The notes beneath the pieces are model-generated. The model made no database searches. It saw nothing but the letters and a program-made list of their open reading frames with translations, and was not told where the DNA came from. This document shows positions 21,622-31,751 of a stretch of DNA of 64,000 bases, one piece after another. This stretch comes from Sthenelais limicola (lineage: Eukaryota; Annelida; Polychaeta; Phyllodocida; Sigalionidae), in contig OW804096.1 of the NCBI GenBank assembly GCA_942159475.1, forward strand, positions 90,685,784-90,749,783, read 5' to 3'. Position 1 is the stretch's first letter; every line of letters starts with the position of its first letter. A program made the translations under genes and the position numbers.

Positions 21622-24453
21622 TTAAATATTAAGAAAATGTCTCTTAAGTAGGATGTTGAAATATCTTTTGTCATTAACATTTCTTATGTCCACCGGTAAT
21701 GAGTTCCAATTTTTTGTCATTGTATTCACATAACAGTTTTTTTCTTTTTCGCTTTTCGGGGGAAAGCAATATAGTGTTGGCGCATTGGCCTGTCGCGTTT
21801 CTCTCGGTGGCACTACTCCCATGTTTTTTATGTAAACGTTATCATGTGCAATCTTGCTAAGGTTAAATTTCAAACGTGACTCTAGATTCATTACCTTGGT
21901 TTCTCTGTACATATTAATGGTAGGTGTCAGGTGGTCACACTGCAAGGCTATTCTCAAAATTTTGTTCTGGAGAGTTTGCAACTTTTTTGTTTGCGTTTGT
22001 GTCAGAGGCGATAAGGTGAATAGACTATAGTCAAAAATGGACATTAACTTGGATTTAGCAATAATTATAGCGGCTGATTTTGTCAGGTAAGGCCTTATCT
22101 TTCTGTAGATGTATAACTTCTGATTCACTTGACTGATAAGACTATTATACTGGCATGTCATGGTTGTACTATTATCAAATAGGACGCCCAAATAGGAGTA
22201 TTTAGTAACCTGTTCCAGAGGTACATCATTCAGCATTATATCAATTTTTAGTTTTCCCACTTTCTTTTTTCTACCAGAAACCATTATCTTAGTTTTTTTC
22301 TCATTTACTTTAAGCTTATTGCTAGTGCACCACCTACTGAAATTACACAGATCATCATTCAGTTTATTACAACCTTCTTTTAAATCATCCGTCGAGATGT
22401 ACAAAATAGTGTCATCCGCATATTGTAAAATCTTGGAGTTGAGTGTTACATGCTTTAGGTCATTAACATAAATCAAAAATAGGGTGGGGCCTAGTATAGA
22501 CCCCTGAGGTACCCCATAGTCTATATTTTTCATAACAGATTCATTTTTATTTAAGATCACCTTTTGTTTCCTGTTCGAGAGATATGAGTCTAGCCATTGT
22601 ACTGTATGGGGGGGTAGGCCACAGTCAGTAAGCTTTTCTATTAACACGCCTGGAACCACGGTATCGAAAGCCTTACTTAGGTCTATAAAGCAGGATATCA
22701 TGTAATTATTTTTACTTTCGGATATGTTAAGGTCAGTGATGTATTCTGTAAGAGCTTCTGTGGTGGAGTGGCCGGGTTGAAAGCCTAACTGCCTATCGCT
22801 TAATATATTATTGTCAGAGAGGTAGGATTTTAATTTGTCTGATATTAATTTTTCCGTAATCTTGCCGGCGATGTGGCAGATAGATATCGGTCTGGTGTCA
22901 GAAGGTGTCAGTGGGATTTTTACTTTAGGTATTGGAGTGACTCTGGCTCTCTTCCATCGATCAGGAAATATACATGTATCAACAGACTTATTTATTAATA
23001 CAGTCAACTGTGGAACCAGATAAGTAAAAGCATCTTTATATAGTTTACTACTAATTTTTGAACAACCAGAGTTTTTATTACAGTCTATTTCATTAATTTT
23101 CATTAGCACTTCTTCCTGAGTGAACGGAGTGTTCCTCCAGGGTATAGGTGCATTCTCTTGATGTCTTACCCGAGCAATATTTTCGATTTCATTATTTATG
23201 TTTGCGCCCACATTACAATAGAATTCATTTATCTCTGTGCTAAGCTCAGCTCCCTCTACCGTTTTACCATCAATTGTCAGGCTGTTAAAAACTGGCCTGT
23301 CTCTACCAGATATTTCTTCTATAACTGACCAGAATTTTTTTGAATCTTTTTTATACGTCCAAAGCAGATTCTTGTAGTAGTCTGCTTTCAGTCTGCGAAT
23401 AGTTTGATTACAGATCTTTCTACAGTCTCTGGCTATTTTTACATCGTTCATTTTTTTACTTTTCTTTGCCTTCTTATACGCATCTTCCCTATTCTTATGT
23501 AATATCGTTAATTCCTTTGTGTACCATTTTGGTTTCTCTGGTCTGTTTTTAAACTCTTTATGAGGGGCAATTTTATCTACAGAAGATAATATATTGGTGT
23601 ACATATAATCCCAACTTTCGTTGACATCCTGAGATGCATTAAAACCATTCCAATCATTAGACGAAAGAGCAGTATTTAATCTATCATGTGTATAATTTTT
23701 TAGATCTCTTCCAGTAAAGTTGGATTTTACTTGGGAGTTACATATTTTTTTTAATATTGTTATGACTGGCTGATGGTCTGATAGGGAATATGCTATAGTA
23801 AACGACTGCCTATCAATCTTAGATCTGATCATGAAAATGTCTAATATTGAGTCCTTTTGTAAACCATACCTAGTGCACCCGGTTTTTTCAATCGTGAAAC
23901 TATGTTTGTTCGCAAAGGTATGCAGACTTTTAGTTTTATTGTCCTCCACCAGGAGGTCAATATTTATATCACCACAGATGATAACATTCTTATCGTTCCT
24001 AGCAGTACAATTATTCAATACACGTTCAATTTCACTTATAAAGTTCAGTACATTTCCATTCGAAATCCTGTAAGCCAGTATTACATTCAACTTCGGTACA
24101 TTCTTTTTATATATATACAAATTCAGTAATTCGCTGTCTGCAGATATTATATTCTCATCCCCGCTAGAATTAAAGTTAAAGTCGTCCCTTACGTAGCAGC
24201 AGATTCCTCCACCTCGTTTGGGCAGTGGTCTGTCTAATCGTATTAAGTTATATCCTTTACATTGAATCATGCTATCTGGGATCATATCGTTTAACCAAGA
24301 TTCAGTGAAAATTACAACATCAATTTTTAAGTTCATAATCTCGTTCCTAACTATGTCTATTTTTGGTAACAAGGATCTAATATTATATTGCAGAATTTTT
24401 ATCCCTTTCATGCATTTAATACTAGTAAAATTTTTAGGTTCCAAATCACTCAT
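21622..24453 (-). CDS. ORF2: AP endonuclease + reverse transcriptase (element B)
   Basis: A 943-residue intact protein starting at an ATG. The endonuclease domain has LQYNIRSL, FTESWL, CGDINIDL and LSDHQP (catalytic Asn, Glu, Asp and His). The RT domain has DTRPISICHI, LGFQPGHSTTEAL, DLSKAFDTV, GVPQGSILGPTLF and the catalytic YADDTILYI. The C terminus has a WNSLPVDIR segment typical of jockey-superfamily ORF2. It nicks target DNA and reverse-transcribes its own RNA. The start ATG overlaps the TGA of the upstream 213-codon frame as ATGA, which suggests termination-reinitiation. No lesion is visible over 943 codons, so the protein may be active. Confidence 0.95.
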   Translation of the reverse strand: MSDLEPKNFTSIKCMKGIKILQYNIRSLLPKIDIVRNEIMNLKIDVVIFTESWLNDMIPDSMIQCKGYNLIRLDRPLPKRGGGICCYVRDDFNFNSSGDENIISADSELLNLYIYKKNVPKLNVILAYRISNGNVLNFISEIERVLNNCTARNDKNVIICGDINIDLLVEDNKTKSLHTFANKHSFTIEKTGCTRYGLQKDSILDIFMIRSKIDRQSFTIAYSLSDHQPVITILKKICNSQVKSNFTGRDLKNYTHDRLNTALSSNDWNGFNASQDVNESWDYMYTNILSSVDKIAPHKEFKNRPEKPKWYTKELTILHKNREDAYKKAKKSKKMNDVKIARDCRKICNQTIRRLKADYYKNLLWTYKKDSKKFWSVIEEISGRDRPVFNSLTIDGKTVEGAELSTEINEFYCNVGANINNEIENIARVRHQENAPIPWRNTPFTQEEVLMKINEIDCNKNSGCSKISSKLYKDAFTYLVPQLTVLINKSVDTCIFPDRWKRARVTPIPKVKIPLTPSDTRPISICHIAGKITEKLISDKLKSYLSDNNILSDRQLGFQPGHSTTEALTEYITDLNISESKNNYMISCFIDLSKAFDTVVPGVLIEKLTDCGLPPHTVQWLDSYLSNRKQKVILNKNESVMKNIDYGVPQGSILGPTLFLIYVNDLKHVTLNSKILQYADDTILYISTDDLKEGCNKLNDDLCNFSRWCTSNKLKVNEKKTKIMVSGRKKKVGKLKIDIMLNDVPLEQVTKYSYLGVLFDNSTTMTCQYNSLISQVNQKLYIYRKIRPYLTKSAAIIIAKSKLMSIFDYSLFTLSPLTQTQTKKLQTLQNKILRIALQCDHLTPTINMYRETKVMNLESRLKFNLSKIAHDNVYIKNMGVVPPRETRQANAPTLYCFPPKSEKEKNCYVNTMTKNWNSLPVDIRNVNDKRYFNILLKRHFLNI

Positions 24454-25091
24454 AGGCGGTAGTTAAGCTTGAAGGGAAAGTACTTGGGGTTGGTGTTGGT
24501 TGGTCGCCAGACGACACATCCTACCGTCCCCAAGACTATTCCACACATACATATTATAGTTATGGGCATGTTTGTAAGTACAATTGACAGGATTACGAGA
24601 GAAAGGTGAAATGGTTTTAACTGACCAGTGCATATTGAGAGTCTGCAAGTCCATGTCGGTATAAGGCAGGTTTGTAAGTCGATAAAGTCGTTCAAATGAG
24701 CTATATCACTATTATGAGACACGCGATAATTCCTATTGTCCATATAGTCCGCTGGTAAAGTCCTTGTGTGTGAACTGCTAGGAACTAAGCACGAGCATGT
24801 TACTACTAGAAATAGACCTATATGTGTTGCACTGTCCATTGGTTGCGGTTGTAGGCCTAGTTGTGTTGTTGAGTAAGACATATGTCTTAATTGGTATGGT
24901 TGGCTGGAGGCAATCCAATAGCCCCAGTGGGTGGGTCGCCAGACGACACCTCCCACTTTTAGACTATCAGTTACCTCTCCGACCATTGCCAAAGACAAAG
25001 CACATATGTTATTTATAAATACTGAGATGGGCGTGTCACGAATAGGCTGGGGTATAAGATCAGACTGGGTTCCCATTTCGGGGATCTTCAT
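24450..25091 (-). CDS. Unidentified 213-codon ORF between SGNH and EN/RT (element B)
   Basis: An uninterrupted frame from ATG 25091 to TGA 24450. It overlaps the SGNH end by 32 bases and the EN/RT start by four (ATGA). I do not recognise the product. It contains two copies of a V-V-W-R-P-T motif, encoded by the duplicated sequence GGTCGCCAGACGACAC at about 24505 and 24937. The C-terminal third has hydrophobic segments that could be membrane-associated. It may be a real small protein, or a ribosome bridge that keeps translation going to ORF2. Element A has no equivalent frame, which argues for caution. Confidence 0.4.
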   Translation of the reverse strand: MKIPEMGTQSDLIPQPIRDTPISVFINNICALSLAMVGEVTDSLKVGGVVWRPTHWGYWIASSQPYQLRHMSYSTTQLGLQPQPMDSATHIGLFLVVTCSCLVPSSSHTRTLPADYMDNRNYRVSHNSDIAHLNDFIDLQTCLIPTWTCRLSICTGQLKPFHLSLVILSIVLTNMPITIICMCGIVLGTVGCVVWRPTNTNPKYFPFKLNYRL

Positions 25092-25680
25092 GGAAGTTGG
25101 TGATTTGCTTAATCCAAGTATCCCTCACGATGGAATCAAAATGGACTCCATCTGGTAGTCTCTGGAGATGGTGGCGAGACCTTCTACGATTAGTGGCATG
25201 TACCTTGTTGATTAAGTGAATATGTCGTATGCCTCTCGATCTATTAAGCCCTTGTAGGTTTTGGTTTATCTTTACAATCGCTGAGTTTAACATGTCCTGG
25301 TGTGGCGATATAGAAGAAACATTATTGGCCTTTGATATATCGATGCCTATGAGGCCACCGAAACTGACATTGCATCGGTTGGAGATGCTAGCGATACTTT
25401 CAATAGACTGAGTGTAGAGAGAGGTCATGTACTCCACTAATTCCTCCTCGGTGTATTTTATAAGAGATATGGCCCTGGTCTCCCTATCCATGACAGAGAG
25501 ATTGCATATACCACCGATTATTAATATATTGGTCGGTTTCAAGGCATGGAATAGCCCTAATGCTTCAGAACACAGATATTCTAACTTGGCGCCGCTGTAT
25601 ACAAAAACCCTGATGTTATGTCTTCTTAGCCGATTATCTAGGTGTTTGCCCCTAGAGTCCGATATGACTAGCGTGCTCAT
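25060..25680 (-). CDS. SGNH/GDSL hydrolase-like protein (element B)
   Basis: About 206 residues from the ATG at 25680, chosen because the protein then opens MSTLVISDSRGKHL with the SDS nucleophile block at the N terminus. The frame is open 31 codons further upstream. A GGICN block resembles the block III Gly/Asn site, and PDGVHFD near the C terminus supplies the Asp-x-x-His block. Length and block order fit one SGNH domain. The ATG lies 16 bases after the ORF1 stop (25697-25699), as expected for reinitiation. The order NADAR then SGNH is the same as in element A, although the two SGNH sequences are strongly diverged. Confidence 0.85.
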   Translation of the reverse strand: MSTLVISDSRGKHLDNRLRRHNIRVFVYSGAKLEYLCSEALGLFHALKPTNILIIGGICNLSVMDRETRAISLIKYTEEELVEYMTSLYTQSIESIASISNRCNVSFGGLIGIDISKANNVSSISPHQDMLNSAIVKINQNLQGLNRSRGIRHIHLINKVHATNRRRSRHHLQRLPDGVHFDSIVRDTWIKQITNFHEDPRNGNPV

Positions 25681-25696
25681 GGTGAGTTGTATGTCG

Positions 25697-27580
25697 TTAC
25701 TGGAATGAGCCAAATGTCTCTTCACTGACTGGGAAATAACTATCTGTAGCTGGTGTTCTCGCGGCGTAGGCATAGTTCATGCTATGGTGCGGGTGTTGTT
25801 GCTGCTGTTGCCTAGCTACTGGCGGATAGCCGCTATTATTGTATGCCAATAATCTGTTCTCCATAGCAAGGGGATCAGGTCTTGCCCTCTCTATGTATGA
25901 TAGATGTGGATTCATTGGACTATTAGCTCTTTTGGATGGATTAAAGAGATAGTCATCACCGCTTCTGAATCTTTTCCTGTTGTCCTGAGCCATATACATT
26001 TGGGGGTTTCCATTACCTCGTCCTTTTCCTCTTCCTTTGTTCTTTTTGGTATTGGTACTCCTACCGCCTCTCTGCATGCTCCTGGATTCCCTTTGGGTAG
26101 ATGCGGGGATATCTTCCTTCGTTGCGGTGGATGATGCATCTTCATCGGGTTGTACTCGCTCTTCCTCCTTATCTTTATCTTTATCCTCTGCAGATTCAGA
26201 TAAAGCCTTGTCTTGAGTGGCTTCAATTGACAACTTCTCTTTTCTGTGTGGAGAATAACTTGCTGATGGCTGAATGGTTTTGCCTTGAGCGTCGACTATA
26301 TTATAGTCCGCTGGTGTGTATTGGGTACCGTCTATCAGATATTTACGGTAGTCAGACAGCAGCTTCCCTACCATATTACAACCAGTGTGTTTTCCTTCGG
26401 CTACTTCTTGCGAGTTTAGTGTGCTGCCGCAGGCCCAAAAAGGGCACTTGGTAGCTTCGTATAGGGGCATGTCCCCGGTTGCGATGAGCTTCTGTTTAAG
26501 ATGGGGATTCTGCTCAAACTTAGCTTCTATCAGTACATTCATGACATTCAGTTTTTCTTTATCCCATCTGGGAGCTGAGGATGCTTGGTGGGATAGTCTC
26601 TTCGCTTCCCTGGCGTCGTGGCACTCATATACTTGTTTTGCCAAGTCGGGTCTTTTTGCGGCATTGAAACGTGCGAACTGGTATGCTTGTTCTATTGAGT
26701 GAAAAAGCAAACCATTGATTTCTATATCGCTGGGGTAGAAATTCGATAGCCAGCTATGTGAAGAATGAAAATAAATCTTTCCATTTATCGTCTTGGTCTT
26801 TGCGTCTGAGATTCTATGCCCCTCTTTCAGGTTTTCCAGTTCGTCATAACGATAGGATGAGCCTTTCACTTGGATTCGGTCTCTGAAAATCTGACAGTCG
26901 TTTATTCCTTTGGTTCTTAGATGTGCCTGTACTGTGCTCAGCATTTCTTTTCGTTCAACGATTGGTTGTGGTAAATCCGCGTTTAAGTAAATTCTATAGT
27001 ATTGCTGCGCTTTACACAAAAGGGCTCTCCTTGTGTAGAAGAAATTCCTCGCCAATTCACCACAGAAACGCACACGGATGATACGGGCTCCCATTTGTCT
27101 ATGGTCCAGGCGTCTAGCGAAAATAACTTCTTGTTCTGATGTTCTTTGGTCGATCTCTTGTAGTATGCGAATTACAAGTGACTTTGTGTTTTCATACTTT
27201 GTTTCAATGGCCCCCGTAATCAAAAGGTTCATTTTTCTATTTTCTACTTCTGATTCCAAAACAATATTTTCCATAAGTTCTCTTTCCATGGTCCTGTACT
27301 GTACTGATCTTATTCGGTCTTTTTCTATTATCTGATCCATTTTGTCTAATACTTCTGCTTGGTTTAATTGCGTAAATTGCAAGGACTTACGCAATTCTTC
27401 GACGGTACATGTGTCTGATTTAATCCCTATGTCCTCTTGTTTATACAGCTTGTGTATGGGCATTGGGTCGAGCGGTGATCCTTTGTCTCGGAGTATTGCA
27501 CGCTCTGTCGCCTCAGCGCTTGGATGCATAAACAAGTCTGGTTCATGATTGTTTGTTTCCATTTCGGAATGCTCCGTCAT
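25697..27580 (-). CDS. ORF1 protein: coiled coil, RRM-like, NADAR
   Basis: 627 residues from the first ATG (27580; the frame is open to 27613 from a TTG). Domains in order: acidic N terminus; coiled-coil-like helix at about 70-125; an L1-ORF1-like RRM/CTD region at about 125-260 (NLLITGAIE, VIFARRLD, RIIRVRF, DLPQPIVERK), expected to bind RNA; a complete NADAR domain at about 265-425 (WLSNFYP, SIEQAYQFARF, RWDKEKL, KFEQNPHL, FWACGSTL, GCNMVGKLLSDYR); then a low-complexity Lys/Glu/Ser and Arg/Gly-rich tail with a Gln run. The NADAR domain is therefore tethered to the RNA-binding nucleocapsid-type protein. The frame is intact. Substrate and need for catalysis are unknown. Confidence 0.85.
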   Translation of the reverse strand: MTEHSEMETNNHEPDLFMHPSAEATERAILRDKGSPLDPMPIHKLYKQEDIGIKSDTCTVEELRKSLQFTQLNQAEVLDKMDQIIEKDRIRSVQYRTMERELMENIVLESEVENRKMNLLITGAIETKYENTKSLVIRILQEIDQRTSEQEVIFARRLDHRQMGARIIRVRFCGELARNFFYTRRALLCKAQQYYRIYLNADLPQPIVERKEMLSTVQAHLRTKGINDCQIFRDRIQVKGSSYRYDELENLKEGHRISDAKTKTINGKIYFHSSHSWLSNFYPSDIEINGLLFHSIEQAYQFARFNAAKRPDLAKQVYECHDAREAKRLSHQASSAPRWDKEKLNVMNVLIEAKFEQNPHLKQKLIATGDMPLYEATKCPFWACGSTLNSQEVAEGKHTGCNMVGKLLSDYRKYLIDGTQYTPADYNIVDAQGKTIQPSASYSPHRKEKLSIEATQDKALSESAEDKDKDKEEERVQPDEDASSTATKEDIPASTQRESRSMQRGGRSTNTKKNKGRGKGRGNGNPQMYMAQDNRKRFRSGDDYLFNPSKRANSPMNPHLSYIERARPDPLAMENRLLAYNNSGYPPVARQQQQQHPHHSMNYAYAARTPATDSYFPVSEETFGSFQ

Positions 27581-27807
27581 GATCGATAATTGGGTAGAAT
27601 CCGATATTTTCAATAAGAAATGACTTTTCCTGAGAAATCAAAAGTCCTGATCGCGTGATCAACCCCCTCACCAGACTCCCTGTGGCGTGATCATAATGAT
27701 GTGATGAGAGTGAAAGGAATCGCCTGGGTGGTTCCGGAGATATTAATGATAATACGCGGAGTGGGTTTGGCACGTCCGTCTCTCTCTGCGTATAGTCTTG
27801 TGTTTGT

Positions 27808-27812
27808 CACTT
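27808..27812. repeat. Target-site duplication of element B (CACTT)
   Basis: CACTT here matches 20756-20760 on the far side of the insertion. Joining the flanks at this point restores a B repeat like B2. Confidence 0.75.
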
Positions 27813-28401
27813 AAGATGCCAAGGGAGATCTTTGTATCTCCTTCAGGGCCGAATGGACTGTTGATTGGAGCGGCGTTGATGGTTTTATGTAAGCCTGTAC
27901 CGCTGAGGAGGCCCATGTGCCATGTTGCATCACTTGTTCAAGAGAGGCTGATGATTTACTGAAGAGGTGGGAGGCACAGCCCCGTCTAAGGCTGTGCATT
28001 GAGTAGGAGCTTGGATCGATGCGGGAAGCCGACACCAGGTGGTGCCACTGTTGCCTTGCATAGGTGACTGGGACTGGAGACCCGTCGGGGAATGAGAAGA
28101 GGGGTTGTCGTCTCTTGAATGGCCCGCGTTGCTTGTCGTATCTTCTGAGAGCACTAGCTGGACAGAGTGGAGAATTCTTGAAGGACGGTATCGCTATGGT
28201 TGTGTGAGCCTTCGCCGATTGAAGGGTTTTTGACCATTTCAGCTTTATTACTATGCCTTCAGGTGAGAGGGTAAGGTCTTCTCTCGTTAGCTGGCGGGTA
28301 TGATCATAGGTAGCGCGGGTCTTAGGGAAGAGATTACTCTGTCTCATCATTCCTAGGAACATTATAAGTATTGCAAGGCGAAACATTGTCCGGTGTCGGA
28401 G
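27811..28401 (-). pseudogene. Tyrosine recombinase, catalytic half (YR element 1)
   Basis: About 190 codons of the YR catalytic domain. The active-site pattern is visible: an Arg in MMRQSNLF, the H-x-x-R box MHSLRRG, the HGTW box and the terminal Tyr in QAYI. YR enzymes of DIRS/Ngaro elements integrate a circular DNA without target duplication. The gene is cut in two by element C between 28404 and 31374. With element C removed, the two halves read in one frame. The stop codon abuts the B1 repeat. Confidence 0.9.
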
Positions 28402-28404
28402 GAT

Positions 28405-31373
28405 TATGTGTTTTCAATAATGTATTATTTGGTGTTATGTATTGTTAGATGAGGCAAGTAATTCATTAAAACTAATATTGTCAAAAATAAATAAAGGTGA
28501 AGAAATATATGTATTAGGAGATTTTAATATTGACTATAAATCTGCTAAGAAAGTGGATTCAACGAAATCTACTGATTTCTTTAATGTTTTTATTGGAAAT
28601 AATATGACTCAATACATTAATAACAGTACTAGGTCTTCTAAAAAATCTGATAGTATTCTTGATCAAATATATTCGAACAGTAATGCAATTATAGGTGGTA
28701 CTATTAATGACAACTCTAGTGACCATATACCAGCATTTGTGGTGAAAAAGGCACTTAGAAATACATATGTAAAAACATCATTTAAGGCTAGGAATACAAA
28801 ACACCTAGATTTAAAAATATTGCAAGAAATATTACGGAATGAAAATTGGGAAGACTTATATAGTAATGATGATGTTAATGAAGCTTGGGATATTATTCTT
28901 AATAGAATCACCAAGTTTGTAGATAGAATGTGTCCAGTAAAAGAATTTAAAGGGATAAAAGCTAAACCACCTTGGTACCAGGATGAATTAATTAATTTGT
29001 CAAAACAAAGAGATAAGGCTTTTAATCTTGCTAAAAGAACAGGAAAGGTTTGTGACTGGGATAGAGCAAAAGAAGTAAGAAATAAAATGAATTCAAAGCT
29101 ATTAAAGGCTAAAAATGAGTATACGAGGAAACAATTGAGTGAAAATTATAATGATCCAAAGAAAATGTGGGACATTTTGCAGCCAATTTTAAACCCTGGA
29201 AAAACAAAATCTGATAATATTATTAGATTGAAGAATAATGATAGTACTGCAGGGAAGGTTTCAGATATAGAAAGTACTCCAGAAATATTTAATGATTTCT
29301 TTGCTTCAGTAGGGGAGTCTTTGGCAAAGAAGATTGATGAACCGAATGTTAAGAAAAAGAAAAATATGGTGTAAAAGATTCTGTTGAAAATTCAGAGTTA
29401 GATAATACGGAGTTTCAGTTTGAAAAAATTTGTCCTTCAATGATTGCACATTACCTTGTTAAATCAAGTAATTCTAAGTCATCTGGGATTCCATTTATGC
29501 CTACTAAAATACTTAAACATTGTTTATTAGCCACTTCAAATGAATTAGCTTACATATTTAATAAATCAATTGAAACAGGTATTATTCCAGATTTTTTCAA
29601 AGAAGCTACTATCACACCATTACATAAGAATGGGTCTAAAGAACTTTCATCTAATTATAGACCTATATCAGTAATTGTATTACCAGCAAAGATATTAGAG
29701 AAATGTATTCATTATCAATTGTATAAATATTTTGAAGACAATGCATTGTTATATAAAAATCAGTTTGGATTTAGGTCTGGAAGATCAATATCAGATGCTC
29801 ATCAAAACATGTTTTTTGACATATATACTGCAATTAATGAAAATAAATATGTTGAAATGGCCTTTTTGGATTTCAAAAAGGCATTTGATACTGTTAACCA
29901 TAATATATTATTGTCCAAACTAGATTCATATGGAGTAAAAAATGAGTCACTTCAGTGGTTTGTAAATTATTTATCTATGAGAAAACAAAGAGTGCTTACT
30001 AATGGGGTCACATCTGGTACAAAACTAGTAAATTGTGGAGTGCCACAAGGAACATCATTAGGACTTTTATTATTCAGTATATATGTAAATGACATTTATA
30101 AATGTACACCTAAATCTAAAATACAATTATTTGCTGATGATACTGTGATATATAATATTAAAGATAACTATAATAACCTTAGTATAGAATTGCAATCAGA
30201 ATTACAAAATGTTAGCTCTTGGTGTAAAGTTAATAAAATATCATTGAACATAGATAAATGTAAAATGATGAAAATTAACTCTGGTAATAGCAATAAATGT
30301 GATGGATTGAATGTATATAAGTTTGGTGATCATATTATTAACCACACAAGTGAATATACATACTTAGGTCTGACTATTGATGAAAAATTGAATTTTAAAT
30401 CACATTTGAAGAAGAAGTTATCTATAATACAACATAAAAGTAAAATATTATCAAGGTCTAGGCATATATTTACAGAAAAGATGTTTTTAAATCTTTATAA
30501 AGTGATGGTTCTCCCACATATAGATTATGGGGATACTTTTTATGATGGAACAAGCAATACAGCAATGTTAAAAAAGTTACAGGTAATTCAGAATAATATT
30601 GTACGTACAGCAAAATATTTGGATAAGAGAGCAAATGGGATAGAGTTATCAGAAGATATGGGTTTACCTTTACTTGAAAAAAGAAGAGAAGCTCATCTAT
30701 TGGAGATGGCTTATAAGCTATCCATGTTAGAGGGTGAAAATATTAATGAGGTTGATAGAAAAGATTTAAGATCAAATAAGGGAAGTAATAATAGAAAAAT
30801 GAGAATTCCAATACCACATACAGAGAGGATTAAAAGATCGTGCTTATATAGAGCTCCTCTTCTGTGGAATTCAGATAAAAATGTATTTTTTGATGGTCAC
30901 TATGTGGATGATTTGTTAAATTTTCGTATTTACCTTAAAAGGTCTTATATGAAGAGAAAAATGGAAGCTTAAAAAGCTGAATGTGAAATGAGTTTTTGTG
31001 TAATAATGGAAACTTCATGAGGAATTACTATTCAAAATATGCTGTTGCATATTGAATCTTGCTATATAGCAAGAATAAAAATCTGAATTCAAGCTAGTAT
31101 GACTTGTATGAAAACATAGAATAAAGAAAGAAAAGTTTAGAACATTGTATAAAAGTGAAAAGAAGGAGAAATAAGAAGACATTGTATTGTTTAATGGAGT
31201 AGGCACATTATATCTAATTAGTAATTAAGGGGTATTTATTTGATTGTTAATGTAATGAAAATATATTAGATTTGTATGAGGCCTTCTTGGAAGAGCTGAG
31301 AAATCTAAGAACGTTGTAGCCTATTTCCAGTTATGTAACTGTATTTTAAAATGGAAATAAAAAAAAAAAAAAT
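28405..31373 (+). mobile_element. Non-LTR retrotransposon C, 5'-truncated
   Basis: A 2.97-kb insertion in the recombinase gene. It ends in a poly(A) run (31359-31372) and is flanked by at least GAT on each side (28402-28404 and 31374-31376). The 5' end starts inside the endonuclease domain, so any ORF1, NADAR or SGNH genes would have been lost. Codon use is far more AT-rich than in elements A and B. Insertion is recent enough that the host frame is still open on both sides. Confidence 0.9.
28442..30972 (+). pseudogene. ORF2 endonuclease/RT of element C, frameshifted
   Basis: The first part (28442-29374) starts in the endonuclease domain (GDFNIDY, SSDHIP), so the N-terminal catalytic residues are missing. 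A one-base frameshift in an AAAGAAAAAGAAAAA tract near 29360 separates it from the RT part (read from about 29375, first ATG 29440, to 30972). The RT shows NYRPISVIVL, FGFRSGRS, DFKKAFDTVNH, GVPQGTSLG and the catalytic FADDTVIYN, and ends with a WNS segment. It resembles element A more than element B in these motifs. It cannot be autonomous. Confidence 0.9.
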
Positions 31374-31376
31374 GAT

Positions 31377-31751
31377 GCGGAGTAGCATTGGAGGAGTTAT
31401 AGGAAGTTTCTGTTGAGGGATGTGGCGAATCTCTAAATCAACGCCACGTAGTGCAAGATAAACTTTGTGCGTGTAGAGGTGGGCATCCTGGATGCCCGAC
31501 ATCTTATGGAATGTCCTTATATTTCCGATTGAATTCCTTATTGACGAAGGTGCTCTTCCTGCTCTCGCCAAGTATTCAATGTACCAGCAGGCCAGATCTT
31601 GGGGAGGAGCTGTGTAGTCTACCTTGATGGTGAGGCAGAATGCCACGAAGCTTGAGATGGGCGATGGGCCTTCATCTGGCGGGCTTGTGCTGCTTTGGTG
31701 AGGCTGGTGATGCGGCGACCTAGTAAAAGTCGTGGATATGAAAGAGAGCAT
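31377..31751 (-). pseudogene. Tyrosine recombinase, N-terminal half (YR element 1)
   Basis: About 125 codons of the core-binding, SAM-like domain (YIEYLARAGRAPSSIRNSIGNIRTFHK), ending where the element C poly(A) begins. The frame overlaps the RNase H frame by about 30 bases, as in YR element 2. Confidence 0.85.

Larger units (their letters stand above)
20761..27807 (-). mobile_element. Non-LTR retrotransposon B (ORF1-NADAR, SGNH, EN/RT), full length
   Basis: A 7.05-kb insertion bounded by CACTT on both sides (20756-20760 and 27808-27812). It has a poly(A) tail on the minus strand (T run at 20759-20772), a 5' UTR of about 225 bases and a 3' UTR of about 850 bases. All reading frames are open: ORF1 with coiled coil, RRM-like and NADAR domains, then SGNH, an unidentified ORF, then EN/RT. 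It is a structurally complete LINE inserted at the recombinase stop/B1 junction of YR element 1. Intact frames suggest it is young. Confidence 0.9.

Noticed and set aside
25060..27580. NADAR and SGNH as genes of YR element 1 rather than of the LINE
   Set aside because: Both lie between the CACTT duplications and the poly(A) of element B. Element A shows the same order without any YR gene.
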